From positions 1 through 5,049 of the forward strand of contig JAQTVU010000252.1 in the NCBI GenBank assembly GCA_028706695.1: DNA of 5,049 nt, in the 5' to 3' direction. This document shows, in pieces, positions 1 to 5,049 of the stretch; position 1 is the first letter of the stretch, and each line of letters opens with the position of its first letter. This stretch comes from Mycobacterium sp. (GTDB lineage: Bacteria; Actinomycetota; Actinomycetes; Mycobacteriales; Mycobacteriaceae). The position numbers were made by a program, and so were the translations under genes. The notes under the pieces are model-generated. The model worked only from the letters and a program-made list of their open reading frames with translations, did no database searches and was not told the DNA's origin.

Positions 1-148
1 TTATGGCCCACCGGAATAGCGGCGGTGGGTGGCGCGGCCGGGCCCACTCGCCGACCAACCCGAGGGGCCGATCGCAACTCACCTGGGTCGCCCGGTCGGG
101 CTAAGCTGTGCGGCACCGGAGGCCCGCTGTGGCGTGCCCCCGGACTGG

Positions 149-176
149 TTGGCGCCGGGCCGACACACTTTAGAGT
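149..176 (+). promoter_or_regulatory. Candidate SigA-type promoter for the YhgE/Pip-like gene
   Basis: A TAGAGT hexamer at 171-176 fits the mycobacterial -10 consensus TANNNT. A TTGGCG at 149-154 matches four of six bases of TTGACA, with a 16-bp spacer. Transcription starting about seven bases after the -10 would give a short leader of roughly 15-17 nt that carries the AGGAG ribosome binding site of the gene starting at 199. This is pattern matching only; such hexamers arise by chance, and the main support is the good position relative to the ribosome binding site. Confidence 0.4.
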
Positions 177-188
177 GGCCCCACGGAC

Positions 189-193
189 AGGAG
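189..193 (+). promoter_or_regulatory. Ribosome binding site fixing the start at 199
   Basis: AGGAG lies 5 nt before the ATG at 199. It decides the start, because the same reading frame is open all the way to the left edge of the window and has an upstream GTG at 25. No comparable Shine-Dalgarno sequence precedes that GTG, and the upstream translation is low-complexity Gly/Pro/Arg-rich. Confidence 0.75.
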
Positions 194-198
194 CCCAC

Positions 199-1593
199 AT
201 GTCTCGATCGCAGCCACGGCACGCGGCGCCCAATCCCGACGCGGATATCAAGGCGATTCGCACCACGCGGTTTTGGGCGGTGCCGCTGGTGACCACGCTG
301 GCCCTGATGGCGGCCCTGTGCGCGTTGTATCTCGGTGGGATCCTGAACCCGACGACCAATCTGCGCCACTTCCCCATCGCCGTCGTCAACGAGGACACCG
401 GCCCGGCGGGCGCGCAGATCGCCGCGGGGCTGGCCAAAAGCTTGGACAAGCAGAAGTTCGACGTCCGCGTGGTGTCCCATGACCAGGCCAACCGGCTGAT
501 GGACCGAGCCCAGGTGTACGGCGAAGCCGTGATACCGCCGACCTTCTCGTCAAGGTTGCGCGAATTCGGGGCCAGCGCGATCATGCACACCCGAGCGCGG
601 CCGCCCGTCATCGCCATCTCGACCAACCCGCGCGCTGGCACGTTGGGTTCCAGCATCGCCGGTCAGACCCTGACCGTGGCGATGGCTACCGTCCAAGAGC
701 AAGTGGGGCAACGGCTTACGGCCGAGGTGGCGGCCCAGAGCGGCGGCGCGCCGCTGACCGGGGCGTCGGCCGCCGGGCTCGCCAGCCCAATCAACATCAG
801 GTCGACCGTGTACCGCCCACTGCCGAACGGCACCGGCAACGGGCTATCGGCGTTCTATTACGCACTGTTGCTGCTGCTGGCCGGGTTCACCGGCAGCATC
901 GTGGTCAGCACGCTGGTGGACGCGCTGCTCGGCTACGTACCGGCGGAATTCGGGCCGGTCTACCGCTTCGCCGAGCAGGTGCAGATCTCGCGGTTTCAGA
1001 CGCTGCTGGTCAAGTGGGCCATGATGGTGTTCCTGGCGCTGCTCACGTCGGCGGTGTATCTGGCGATCGGCCACGGGCTCGGCATGCCCGTCGATCTGGG
1101 CTGGCAGCTGTGGGCGTTCGGTGTCTTCGCGATTACCGCGGTGGGCGTCACATCCAGTTCGCTACTCTCGGTGCTGGGTTCGATGGGCCTGCTGGTCAGC
1201 ATGCTGATCTTCGTGATACTCGGGCTGCCCTCGGCCGGCGCCACGGTGCCGCTGGAGGCGGTGCCGCCGTTGTTTCGCTGGCTGGCCGAGTTCGAACCGA
1301 TGCACCAGGTGTTCCTCGGCACACGGTCGCTGCTGTATCTCGACGGTCGCCGCGACGCCGGCTTGTCCCAGGCATTGGTGATGACGTCGATCGGCCTGGT
1401 GATCGGCCTGTTGCTGGGCGGCATCGTCGCACACGTCTACGACCGCAAGGGTTTCCACCGCATCGCCGGTGCCGCCGAACTGGCGATCGCCGTGGAACAC
1501 CAGGCCCAGCACCAGGCGCGACGAACCAGGCGCGGGCAGCCCCGCCCCCGGGCCGGCGCGGGGACGCACGAAACCGCAAGCGAGCAAACGTAA
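199..1593 (+). CDS. YhgE/Pip (DUF3533, ABC-2 permease-like) multi-pass membrane protein, Rv0180c-like
   Basis: A 464-residue integral membrane protein. A short cytoplasmic N-terminus is followed by a hydrophobic segment at about 27-47 and a large extracytoplasmic region (about 50-215). Further hydrophobic segments lie at about 217-240, 270-292, 302-318, 321-343 and 391-413. The loop opens with FPIAVVNEDTGP (59-70), the hallmark of the YhgE/Pip N-terminal domain, and carries STNPRAG (141-147). The segment at 341-384 (LGLPSAGATVP, then a WLAEFEPMHQV stretch and SLLYLDGR) resembles the conserved last loop of this family. The C-terminal tail (433-464) is basic and rich in His, Gln and Arg, probably cytoplasmic. 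The family is distantly related to ABC-2 permeases, but no ATPase is seen here and the substrate is unknown. From memory, M. tuberculosis Rv0180c is a similar-sized membrane protein convergent with mce1, so I take this as its counterpart. Family assignment is fairly secure; the orthology is inferred from context. Confidence 0.85.
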   Translation: MSRSQPRHAAPNPDADIKAIRTTRFWAVPLVTTLALMAALCALYLGGILNPTTNLRHFPIAVVNEDTGPAGAQIAAGLAKSLDKQKFDVRVVSHDQANRLMDRAQVYGEAVIPPTFSSRLREFGASAIMHTRARPPVIAISTNPRAGTLGSSIAGQTLTVAMATVQEQVGQRLTAEVAAQSGGAPLTGASAAGLASPINIRSTVYRPLPNGTGNGLSAFYYALLLLLAGFTGSIVVSTLVDALLGYVPAEFGPVYRFAEQVQISRFQTLLVKWAMMVFLALLTSAVYLAIGHGLGMPVDLGWQLWAFGVFAITAVGVTSSSLLSVLGSMGLLVSMLIFVILGLPSAGATVPLEAVPPLFRWLAEFEPMHQVFLGTRSLLYLDGRRDAGLSQALVMTSIGLVIGLLLGGIVAHVYDRKGFHRIAGAAELAIAVEHQAQHQARRTRRGQPRPRAGAGTHETASEQT

Positions 1594-1624
1594 TTGAGAG
1601 AGCCGTTAGCTAAGTTGGCATTGC

Positions 1625-1660
1625 GGCTGCCGTGGCTGATATGGCTGAGGCGGCTGAGGG
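1625..1660 (+). repeat. Four-copy 9-bp tandem repeat in the convergent intergenic gap
   Basis: Four consecutive 9-bp units share the core GGCTG: GGCTGCCGT, GGCTGATAT, GGCTGAGGC and GGCTGAGGG. GGCTGA recurs exactly at 1634, 1643 and 1652, with the variant GGCTGC at 1625. The array lies between the stop codon of the plus-strand membrane protein gene and the end of the Mam-D gene, in DNA with no credible coding assignment. The units are not perfect copies, so this may be a decayed minisatellite or a decayed coding fragment. Confidence 0.6.
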
Positions 1661-1682
1661 GGCCGGCGTTCAACTGAATGAG

Positions 1683-1724
1683 CTGTCCCTGGGCGCGTTT
1701 CGTCGTCGGCCCGGCGCCCTACAG
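1683..1724. terminator. Possible bidirectional terminator hairpin at the convergent gene ends
   Basis: GGGCGC at 1691-1696 is an exact inverted match to GCGCCC at 1714-1719, with a 17-nt loop. Outside it, CTGT at 1683-1686 pairs with ACAG at 1721-1724 across an asymmetric internal loop. The structure straddles the stop codon of Mam-D (1719-1721). It lacks a T-tract on either strand, so it is not a canonical intrinsic terminator, although many proposed mycobacterial terminators lack one. In DNA this GC-rich, six-base stems are common by chance, so the call is tentative. Confidence 0.25.
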
Positions 1725-2321
1725 GTGCGGTGTCAGGTCCAGCGAGGTGATCGTCGTCATCCTGGTCACCAGCCAGCGCCCGTTGGTGCGTTTCATGAAC
1801 AACCGGTAGGACAGGTATTTCAGTGCCGGGATGTTCTTTGTCAGCGGACTGGTGGACGAGGTGTTCGTGTAGACGATGACGACGGCGTTGGGCACGTCCA
1901 GCGACTCCACCGCCGCCCCGGCGACCTCGGTGCTGTTGGTGACCTTGGCCTGTTTGTTGGGCGCCACGATCGCGTCGACGAATTTGCGGTACTGCGACTC
2001 GAAGTCGCCGCTGAGGTAGCCCGATGCGCGGTCGGCGAGCGTGCTCATGTTCTCGGGGGTGTAGGTCCACAGCGTGGTGATCGCGTTCACCGCGGTCCGG
2101 GCCACCTTCAGTTTGGTCGCGGCCGTGGCACGGTCGGCCAGGTACGGCTGCACGGTCGCGCCGGCGAACGCCGCGGAGCCGACGAACAGCGCCGCGGCCA
2201 CCGCGACGGCGAGCCGCTTACCGGCGGGCCGCCTTGCCCGGCGGCGCCGGCCCCGTGGCGCGGCCGCCTCGGCGGCGGCGCTGGGGGTCAGAGCACCTTC
2301 ACCAGGTTGCTGATCTTCCAC
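1719..2321 (-). CDS. mam1D: Mce-associated membrane protein (Mam-D, Rv0178-like), GTG start
   Basis: A 200-residue protein: a basic, Ala-rich N-terminus with a run of Arg at about 24-31, one hydrophobic anchor at about 37-57, then an extracytoplasmic domain of about 140 residues. It ends with NGRWLVTRMTTITSLDL (180-196), which resembles the closing segments of the other Mce-associated proteins here. It is the last gene of the mce unit. I chose GTG at 2321 because AGGAAGGG lies 5 nt upstream; the gene then overlaps the preceding gene by 34 nt. The first in-frame ATG encodes Met92, beyond the membrane anchor, so the start must be non-ATG. A CTG at 2291, overlapping the upstream stop, is the weaker alternative. 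The protein looks shorter at the N-terminus than M. tuberculosis Rv0178 (about 244 residues from memory). Its role as accessory partner of the Mce1 lipid importer is inferred from family and context. Confidence 0.85.
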   Translation of the reverse strand: MEDQQPGEGALTPSAAAEAAAPRGRRRRARRPAGKRLAVAVAAALFVGSAAFAGATVQPYLADRATAATKLKVARTAVNAITTLWTYTPENMSTLADRASGYLSGDFESQYRKFVDAIVAPNKQAKVTNSTEVAGAAVESLDVPNAVVIVYTNTSSTSPLTKNIPALKYLSYRLFMKRTNGRWLVTRMTTITSLDLTPHL

Positions 2322-2842
2322 TGATTCCCTTCCTGCGTTGCGGTTGCCGTCCAGCGGCTCGTGTTCTCGATGACCTGCTTCTCGTCCGGCGACTTGGAGG
2401 TGACCGCCGTCGCCACTATTACATTGGCGCTGCCGTCGTCGTTCCAGCGTTCTATGCCGGCGTCCAGGACGGTGCCCGTGGCCGGTTCGGCGCGGGCCAC
2501 TTGCAGCAGGATCGCATTCTCGTTGGCTTGGTACTGCTTGGCGAAATTCCCGGTCGCCTGGCTCAGTATGCGGTTGACGTAATCGTTGGCGTGGAAGGGA
2601 TCGCTGGAGGTCAACTGGGTCATGAACCCGGTCACGTAGCTCAGCGCCGCGCGGTTCCGGGACGCCTGGCGCTCCCGGGACTCGCGGGCGGCCAGCATCA
2701 GCGCGCTCACCGCGATCGCCGCCGCCATCATCACGGCGGCGACCGCGGCCGCAACGGGCAGCCCCCACGGTCGCCGCGGCAGCACCGGACGGGCGACGAA
2801 CAGCGGTTCGTCGCCGGACCGGAACAGGCGACGGGGACTCAT
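2288..2842 (-). CDS. mam1C: Mce-associated membrane protein (Mam-C, Rv0177-like)
   Basis: A 184-residue protein, the same length I recall for M. tuberculosis Rv0177. It has a basic cytoplasmic N-terminus (RR at 4-5 and 23-24), a single Ala/Met-rich membrane anchor at about 28-51, a charged linker (ESRERQASRNR, 54-64), then an extracytoplasmic domain ending in EGNQWKISNLVKVL (171-184). That closing strand closely resembles the end of Mam-A (EGQYKISKLDQV). The ATG overlaps the stop codon of the RDD gene in an ATGA arrangement (4-nt overlap). No strong Shine-Dalgarno sequence precedes it, so translational coupling is likely. In M. tuberculosis the Rv0177 type is reported among the accessory proteins stabilised by LucA; that link is from memory and not visible here. 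Confidence 0.9.
   Translation of the reverse strand: MSPRRLFRSGDEPLFVARPVLPRRPWGLPVAAAVAAVMMAAAIAVSALMLAARESRERQASRNRAALSYVTGFMTQLTSSDPFHANDYVNRILSQATGNFAKQYQANENAILLQVARAEPATGTVLDAGIERWNDDGSANVIVATAVTSKSPDEKQVIENTSRWTATATQEGNQWKISNLVKVL
2327..2334 (-). promoter_or_regulatory. Strong ribosome binding site fixing the GTG start of Mam-D
   Basis: On the minus strand AGGAAGGG sits 5 nt before the GTG at 2321. It lies inside the coding sequence of the upstream Mam-C gene. It is the best Shine-Dalgarno match among the accessory genes and is the main reason for preferring GTG at 2321 over CTG at 2291. Confidence 0.65.
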
Positions 2843-3798
2843 CGTCCGTTTCCGGGCGGCTTCGGTTTGGTCAGGACGGTGAGGTTGTCGACGCCCCAGC
2901 GGTGGTCGCCGCCCTTGGCGAAGACCACCCGGACGGTCGCGGTGATGTAGCGTTCTTCGGGCGCCGCGCCGCGCCGGCCCTGCATGAACAACAGCATCGT
3001 CGCCCGGTCCGGGCTCGCCGACTGCACCGCGCTGTCGGTCACCCAGTATTCGTTGAGGACCGGTTTGCCCTTCTGCACGATGTCCTGCGGCGCGGCCAGT
3101 TGACTGCGGTATCTGTCGGTCGCCAGCGACAGGGCGCGCGCGAAGTCGTCGTGCAACGTCTTCGGGTCGTAGGTGAGCAGCTGCGCGACGATCCGTGGCC
3201 CCTCGACCGCGATCTGGGCGCGCGTCTGGTCCGTCGCCCGTTCCCGGGAATAGACCACCAGGTAGGCCAGCGCCGCGCCGGCCAGGCACAGCCCCGCCGC
3301 CGTCAGCACCGCGGTCGCGGTCCATCGCCGGACGCCGCCTGGCCGCTCGCCGGTTGCGGCGCAGCGCACTTCCGTGCGCGCCAGCATGTCGGCGAAGGTG
3401 CGGCGCCGCGAATCCCACAGGGGCCAAAGCCATCCCACCACCGAGACGGTGTCGAGGAGATGAGCCAGGTCCCGCAGCAGCAATCTCCAGGCGCCGGCGG
3501 GGACACCTTCGCGGTCCACCACGCGGATCCCGCGCAGTGCGCGTCCCAGGCTCCAGCCGGTGATCGCCGGCACCAGCAACCGGTTGAGCAGCGTCACCAG
3601 GATGGCCAGCCCGCCGACCGAGACACACACCCACCACCAAATCGGGTGCCGGCGCACGGTCAACGCGACCAACGCCAGGGTGGTCACCGCGGCGGTGCCC
3701 GGCAGGATGTCGACGGCGCCGGCAGCAGCCCGAAGATGCCACGGCGCCAACGTGTTCGGTGGTGCTCCTGCCGTGGTCGGAGTCTCCTCGACCACCAT
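2839..3798 (-). CDS. mam1B: RDD-domain Mce-associated membrane protein (Mam-B, Rv0176-like)
   Basis: A 319-residue two-part protein. Residues about 18-145 form an RDD-type membrane domain: APWHLRAAAGAVDILP (18-33) carries the family's Arg23 and Asp30, hydrophobic segments lie at about 33-47 and 53-77, and GWSLGRALRGIRVVDREG (81-98) is the typical conserved RDD stretch. A weaker hydrophobic segment follows at about 113-128. A further membrane segment at about 161-183 leads into an extracytoplasmic Mce-associated domain (184-319), which ends with HRWGVDNLTVLTK (299-311). The ATG at 3798 follows the Mam-A stop by 2 nt. A GTG at 3804, in frame and overlapping that stop as GTGA, has AGGTG 5 nt upstream and would give 321 residues, close to the 322 I recall for Rv0176, so the start is uncertain by two codons. 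The RDD domain's function is unknown; a role in anchoring or supporting the lipid importer is inferred. Confidence 0.88.
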   Translation of the reverse strand: MVVEETPTTAGAPPNTLAPWHLRAAAGAVDILPGTAAVTTLALVALTVRRHPIWWWVCVSVGGLAILVTLLNRLLVPAITGWSLGRALRGIRVVDREGVPAGAWRLLLRDLAHLLDTVSVVGWLWPLWDSRRRTFADMLARTEVRCAATGERPGGVRRWTATAVLTAAGLCLAGAALAYLVVYSRERATDQTRAQIAVEGPRIVAQLLTYDPKTLHDDFARALSLATDRYRSQLAAPQDIVQKGKPVLNEYWVTDSAVQSASPDRATMLLFMQGRRGAAPEERYITATVRVVFAKGGDHRWGVDNLTVLTKPKPPGNGR

Positions 3799-3800
3799 CG

Positions 3801-4478
3801 TCACTTGGTCACCTGGTCCAGTTTGGAGATCTTGTACTGGCCCTCGGCCGGTGCCATCCTGACCCGCAGCCGGTAGCCCGTTTCGTTCCGGGTCTGGTCG
3901 CTGGCCACCTTGACCCGCATCGCGACGAGCACGTCGACGGACCCGTCGGCGTTGTCGCGTTCGACGGCGGCCCGCACGTCGGACACCTGCACGTGCACGT
4001 TGGCCGCCTGGTATGCCTGGACGACCATGCTGGTGTACAGCAGGGCCTGAGACCGGAAGGCGTCGGTGCCGCAGTCGATGATCTTTTGCTCGCTTGCCGC
4101 CATCGCGCTGGGGTCGGGTGCCTGCGTCGCGGCAACGCAGTCCACCGCCGCGTTGAGCGCCGCGGCCTCGTTGCGCGCCGCGGTCCGGGATTCCTGATGA
4201 AAGCGGAACGCGAAATAGCCGCCGGCGCCCACGGCGCCGGTCAGCAGAACCAGCGCCGCGGTGATACCCGCCAGCCACCGGCCATCCAGGCGGGACGGAC
4301 GGCGCGCCACGACGCCGGGCCGGCCTTGGGCCCCGCGCTGGATTTCTCCGGTGGCAGCCTCCGAAACGGTCTGCTCTGCGGCCTCCGCCGCTGGCGGATC
4401 GTTGGTCCTCGCCGGGGTGCGCAACGTGTCGTCCGCGTCGGTGGGGTTCAGCCGGCCGGCGCCAGCATCTCCTTCCAT
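3801..4478 (-). CDS. mam1A: Mce-associated membrane protein (Mam-A, Rv0175-like)
   Basis: A 225-residue protein. A long polar, probably disordered cytoplasmic N-terminus (1-65, rich in Ala, Pro, Asp and Thr) precedes one membrane anchor at about 69-91. An extracytoplasmic domain follows, with Cys114 and Cys136, which could form a disulfide. It ends with EGQYKISKLDQVTK (212-225), the closing-strand signature shared with its neighbours. The ATG at 4478 has AGGAG 7 nt upstream, which settles the start, and the gene overlaps the end of mceF by 31 nt. It is the first accessory gene after mceF, the position of Rv0175 in M. tuberculosis (about 213 residues from memory). Its likely role is as a membrane-anchored partner of the Mce complex; the exact function is not known from sequence. 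Confidence 0.9.
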   Translation of the reverse strand: MEGDAGAGRLNPTDADDTLRTPARTNDPPAAEAAEQTVSEAATGEIQRGAQGRPGVVARRPSRLDGRWLAGITAALVLLTGAVGAGGYFAFRFHQESRTAARNEAAALNAAVDCVAATQAPDPSAMAASEQKIIDCGTDAFRSQALLYTSMVVQAYQAANVHVQVSDVRAAVERDNADGSVDVLVAMRVKVASDQTRNETGYRLRVRMAPAEGQYKISKLDQVTK

Positions 4479-5049
4479 CCGTCGTCTCCTGTTTTGGTCG
4501 AGTTCTCGACGGAATACTTGACCCCGTCGGGCCCTACCAGTTCACCGCTTTGAGGACTGTAGACGGCCGTGGGAGGCCCGCTCGGAGTGTAGACACACGG
4601 GTTGGGCTGTTGACCGTTGCACTCCACGGTGCCGCTCCCCGGCCGCGACAACGGGTCGCTGATCGGCGGGGGTGTCCCCGCGACCCGATCCGAAGGCGCC
4701 GGGTTCAGGCCGTTGTTTACCGACGGCGCCGGGATCACCGTGCCCGGGTTGACTGGCTGGTCACAGCGCGCCGCGGGCGCCGGGCAGTTCACGATCTGGT
4801 TCGGGTCGCCGTACCACGGGTTGGTGCCGGCCGGCACGTAGGGCTTGGGGTCGCGGCACTCCCGGGGCGTGGCGGCCCGTTTGCCGGGGACGTCGACGCA
4901 GGGCATGTTGCGCGAACCGCGCACGCTGTTGGCGGGCGTGTCCAACGGAATCTTGCAGTAGGTGCCGGACGGCAGCGGCTGCAGGCTGGTGTCGGCCGGG
5001 GACCGCCACTGCGACGCCGGGGTGAAGCCCGTCAGGCACGGGGGCGGCC
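4448..5049 (-). CDS. mce1F: MceF lipid-transport protein, C-terminal part (Mce1F-like)
   Basis: This is the last 199 codons of an Mce-family protein; the 5' part, including the MCE/MlaD domain and N-terminal anchor, lies beyond the right edge. The reading frame is open to the edge. The visible part begins PPPCLTGFTPASQW and contains YCKIPLDTP (30-38) and RGSRNMPCVDVPGKRA (43-58), the typical post-MCE segment of mycobacterial Mce proteins. A Pro/Gly/Asn-rich tail follows, ending GPDGVKYSVENSTKTGDDGW (172-191) and KEMLAPAG. Eight cysteines (4, 31, 50, 64, 88, 95, 143, 151 of the visible part) suggest disulfides in this extracytoplasmic region. In M. tuberculosis MceA-F form a hexameric lipid conduit with YrbE permeases; Mce1 imports fatty acids. 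The F assignment rests on its place directly before the accessory genes, and the mce1 assignment on the RDD gene and the Rv0180c-like neighbour. MceD has a similar tail, so letter assignment by sequence alone is less certain. Confidence 0.85.
   Translation of the reverse strand, partial: PPPCLTGFTPASQWRSPADTSLQPLPSGTYCKIPLDTPANSVRGSRNMPCVDVPGKRAATPRECRDPKPYVPAGTNPWYGDPNQIVNCPAPAARCDQPVNPGTVIPAPSVNNGLNPAPSDRVAGTPPPISDPLSRPGSGTVECNGQQPNPCVYTPSGPPTAVYSPQSGELVGPDGVKYSVENSTKTGDDGWKEMLAPAG
4486..4490 (-). promoter_or_regulatory. Ribosome binding site of Mam-A, inside mceF
   Basis: On the minus strand AGGAG lies 7 nt before the ATG at 4478, within the final codons of mceF. It supports an independent but coupled start for Mam-A and the 31-nt overlap of the two genes. 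Confidence 0.65.

Noticed and set aside
2..19. Five codons ending in a TAG stop at the left edge (reading YGPPE), possibly the end of an upstream plus-strand gene
   Set aside because: Too short to identify; any frame entering the window would look like this. It is not supportable without sequence to the left.
25..198. Upstream GTG extension of the YhgE/Pip-like protein by 58 residues
   Set aside because: There is no Shine-Dalgarno sequence before GTG 25, and the extension is Gly/Pro/Arg-rich. The ATG at 199 has AGGAG at ideal spacing and gives the expected short N-terminus before the first membrane segment.
1601..1628. AGCCG/CGGCT inverted repeat just after the plus-strand stop, as a terminator
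   Set aside because: Only a 5-bp stem with an 18-nt loop and no T-tract. It is weaker than the repeat at 1683-1724 and expected by chance.
1632..2324. Plus-strand open frame of 230 codons opposite Mam-D
   Set aside because: Its translation is Arg/Gly/His-rich with no domain, and the opposite strand encodes a protein with clear anchor and family features. It is a GC-driven antisense shadow.
2902..3876. Plus-strand open frame of 324 codons opposite the RDD gene
   Set aside because: Low-complexity Arg/Pro/Gln/His-rich translation with no hydrophobic segments or motifs; the minus strand carries a recognisable RDD protein.
2843..4278. Long N-terminal extensions of the RDD protein, Mam-C and Mam-D read from upstream codons on the minus strand
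   Set aside because: The extensions run through neighbouring genes in the wrong frame and give Arg/Gly-rich nonsense; the starts near the preceding stop codons fit the family lengths.
3759..4553. Plus-strand open frame of 264 codons opposite Mam-A and the mceF end
   Set aside because: Antisense to two well-supported genes and their junction, with no recognisable motif.

Overview
The window is high-GC, mycobacterial-type DNA. It shows the 3' end of a mammalian-cell-entry (mce) lipid-transport operon on the minus strand, converging on a multi-pass membrane protein gene on the plus strand. The gene order is mceF, Mce-associated protein, RDD-domain Mce-associated protein, then two more Mce-associated proteins. 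From memory this matches M. tuberculosis mce1F-Rv0175-Rv0176-Rv0177-Rv0178. The convergent plus-strand gene resembles Rv0180c, which is also convergent with mce1 there. I therefore read the region as a mycobacterial mce1 locus, probably from a species other than M. tuberculosis. I cannot name the species from the sequence.

Layout, left to right. Bases 1-198 are a leader with a plausible promoter and a good ribosome binding site. 199-1593 (+) encodes a 464-residue YhgE/Pip (DUF3533, ABC-2 permease-like) membrane protein. 1594-1718 is a convergent intergenic gap with a four-copy 9-bp tandem repeat; a GC-rich inverted repeat spans its right end. On the minus strand, read right to left: the C-terminal 199 codons of MceF (4448 to the right edge), then Mam-A (3801-4478), RDD/Mam-B (2839-3798), Mam-C (2288-2842) and Mam-D (1719-2321). 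All four junctions overlap or nearly touch (31-nt overlap, 2-nt gap, 4-nt overlap, 34-nt overlap), as in a single polycistronic, translationally coupled unit.

Function. MceA-F proteins form the periplasm-spanning part of an ABC-type lipid importer, with YrbEA/B permeases and the MceG ATPase. The small membrane-anchored Mce-associated proteins are accessory or stabilising partners. All four here have one membrane anchor before an extracytoplasmic domain, and their C-termini look related, suggesting descent from a common ancestor. One is fused to an RDD membrane domain. The convergent YhgE/Pip-like protein is conserved beside mce1 but has no established role that I can read from sequence.

I found no mobile element, CRISPR array, RNA gene or clearly novel system. 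The most interesting points are the apparent absence of an lprO-type gene between the two convergent units, the RDD-Mam fusion, the repeated Mam fold, the non-ATG start of Mam-D, and the 9-bp tandem repeat.
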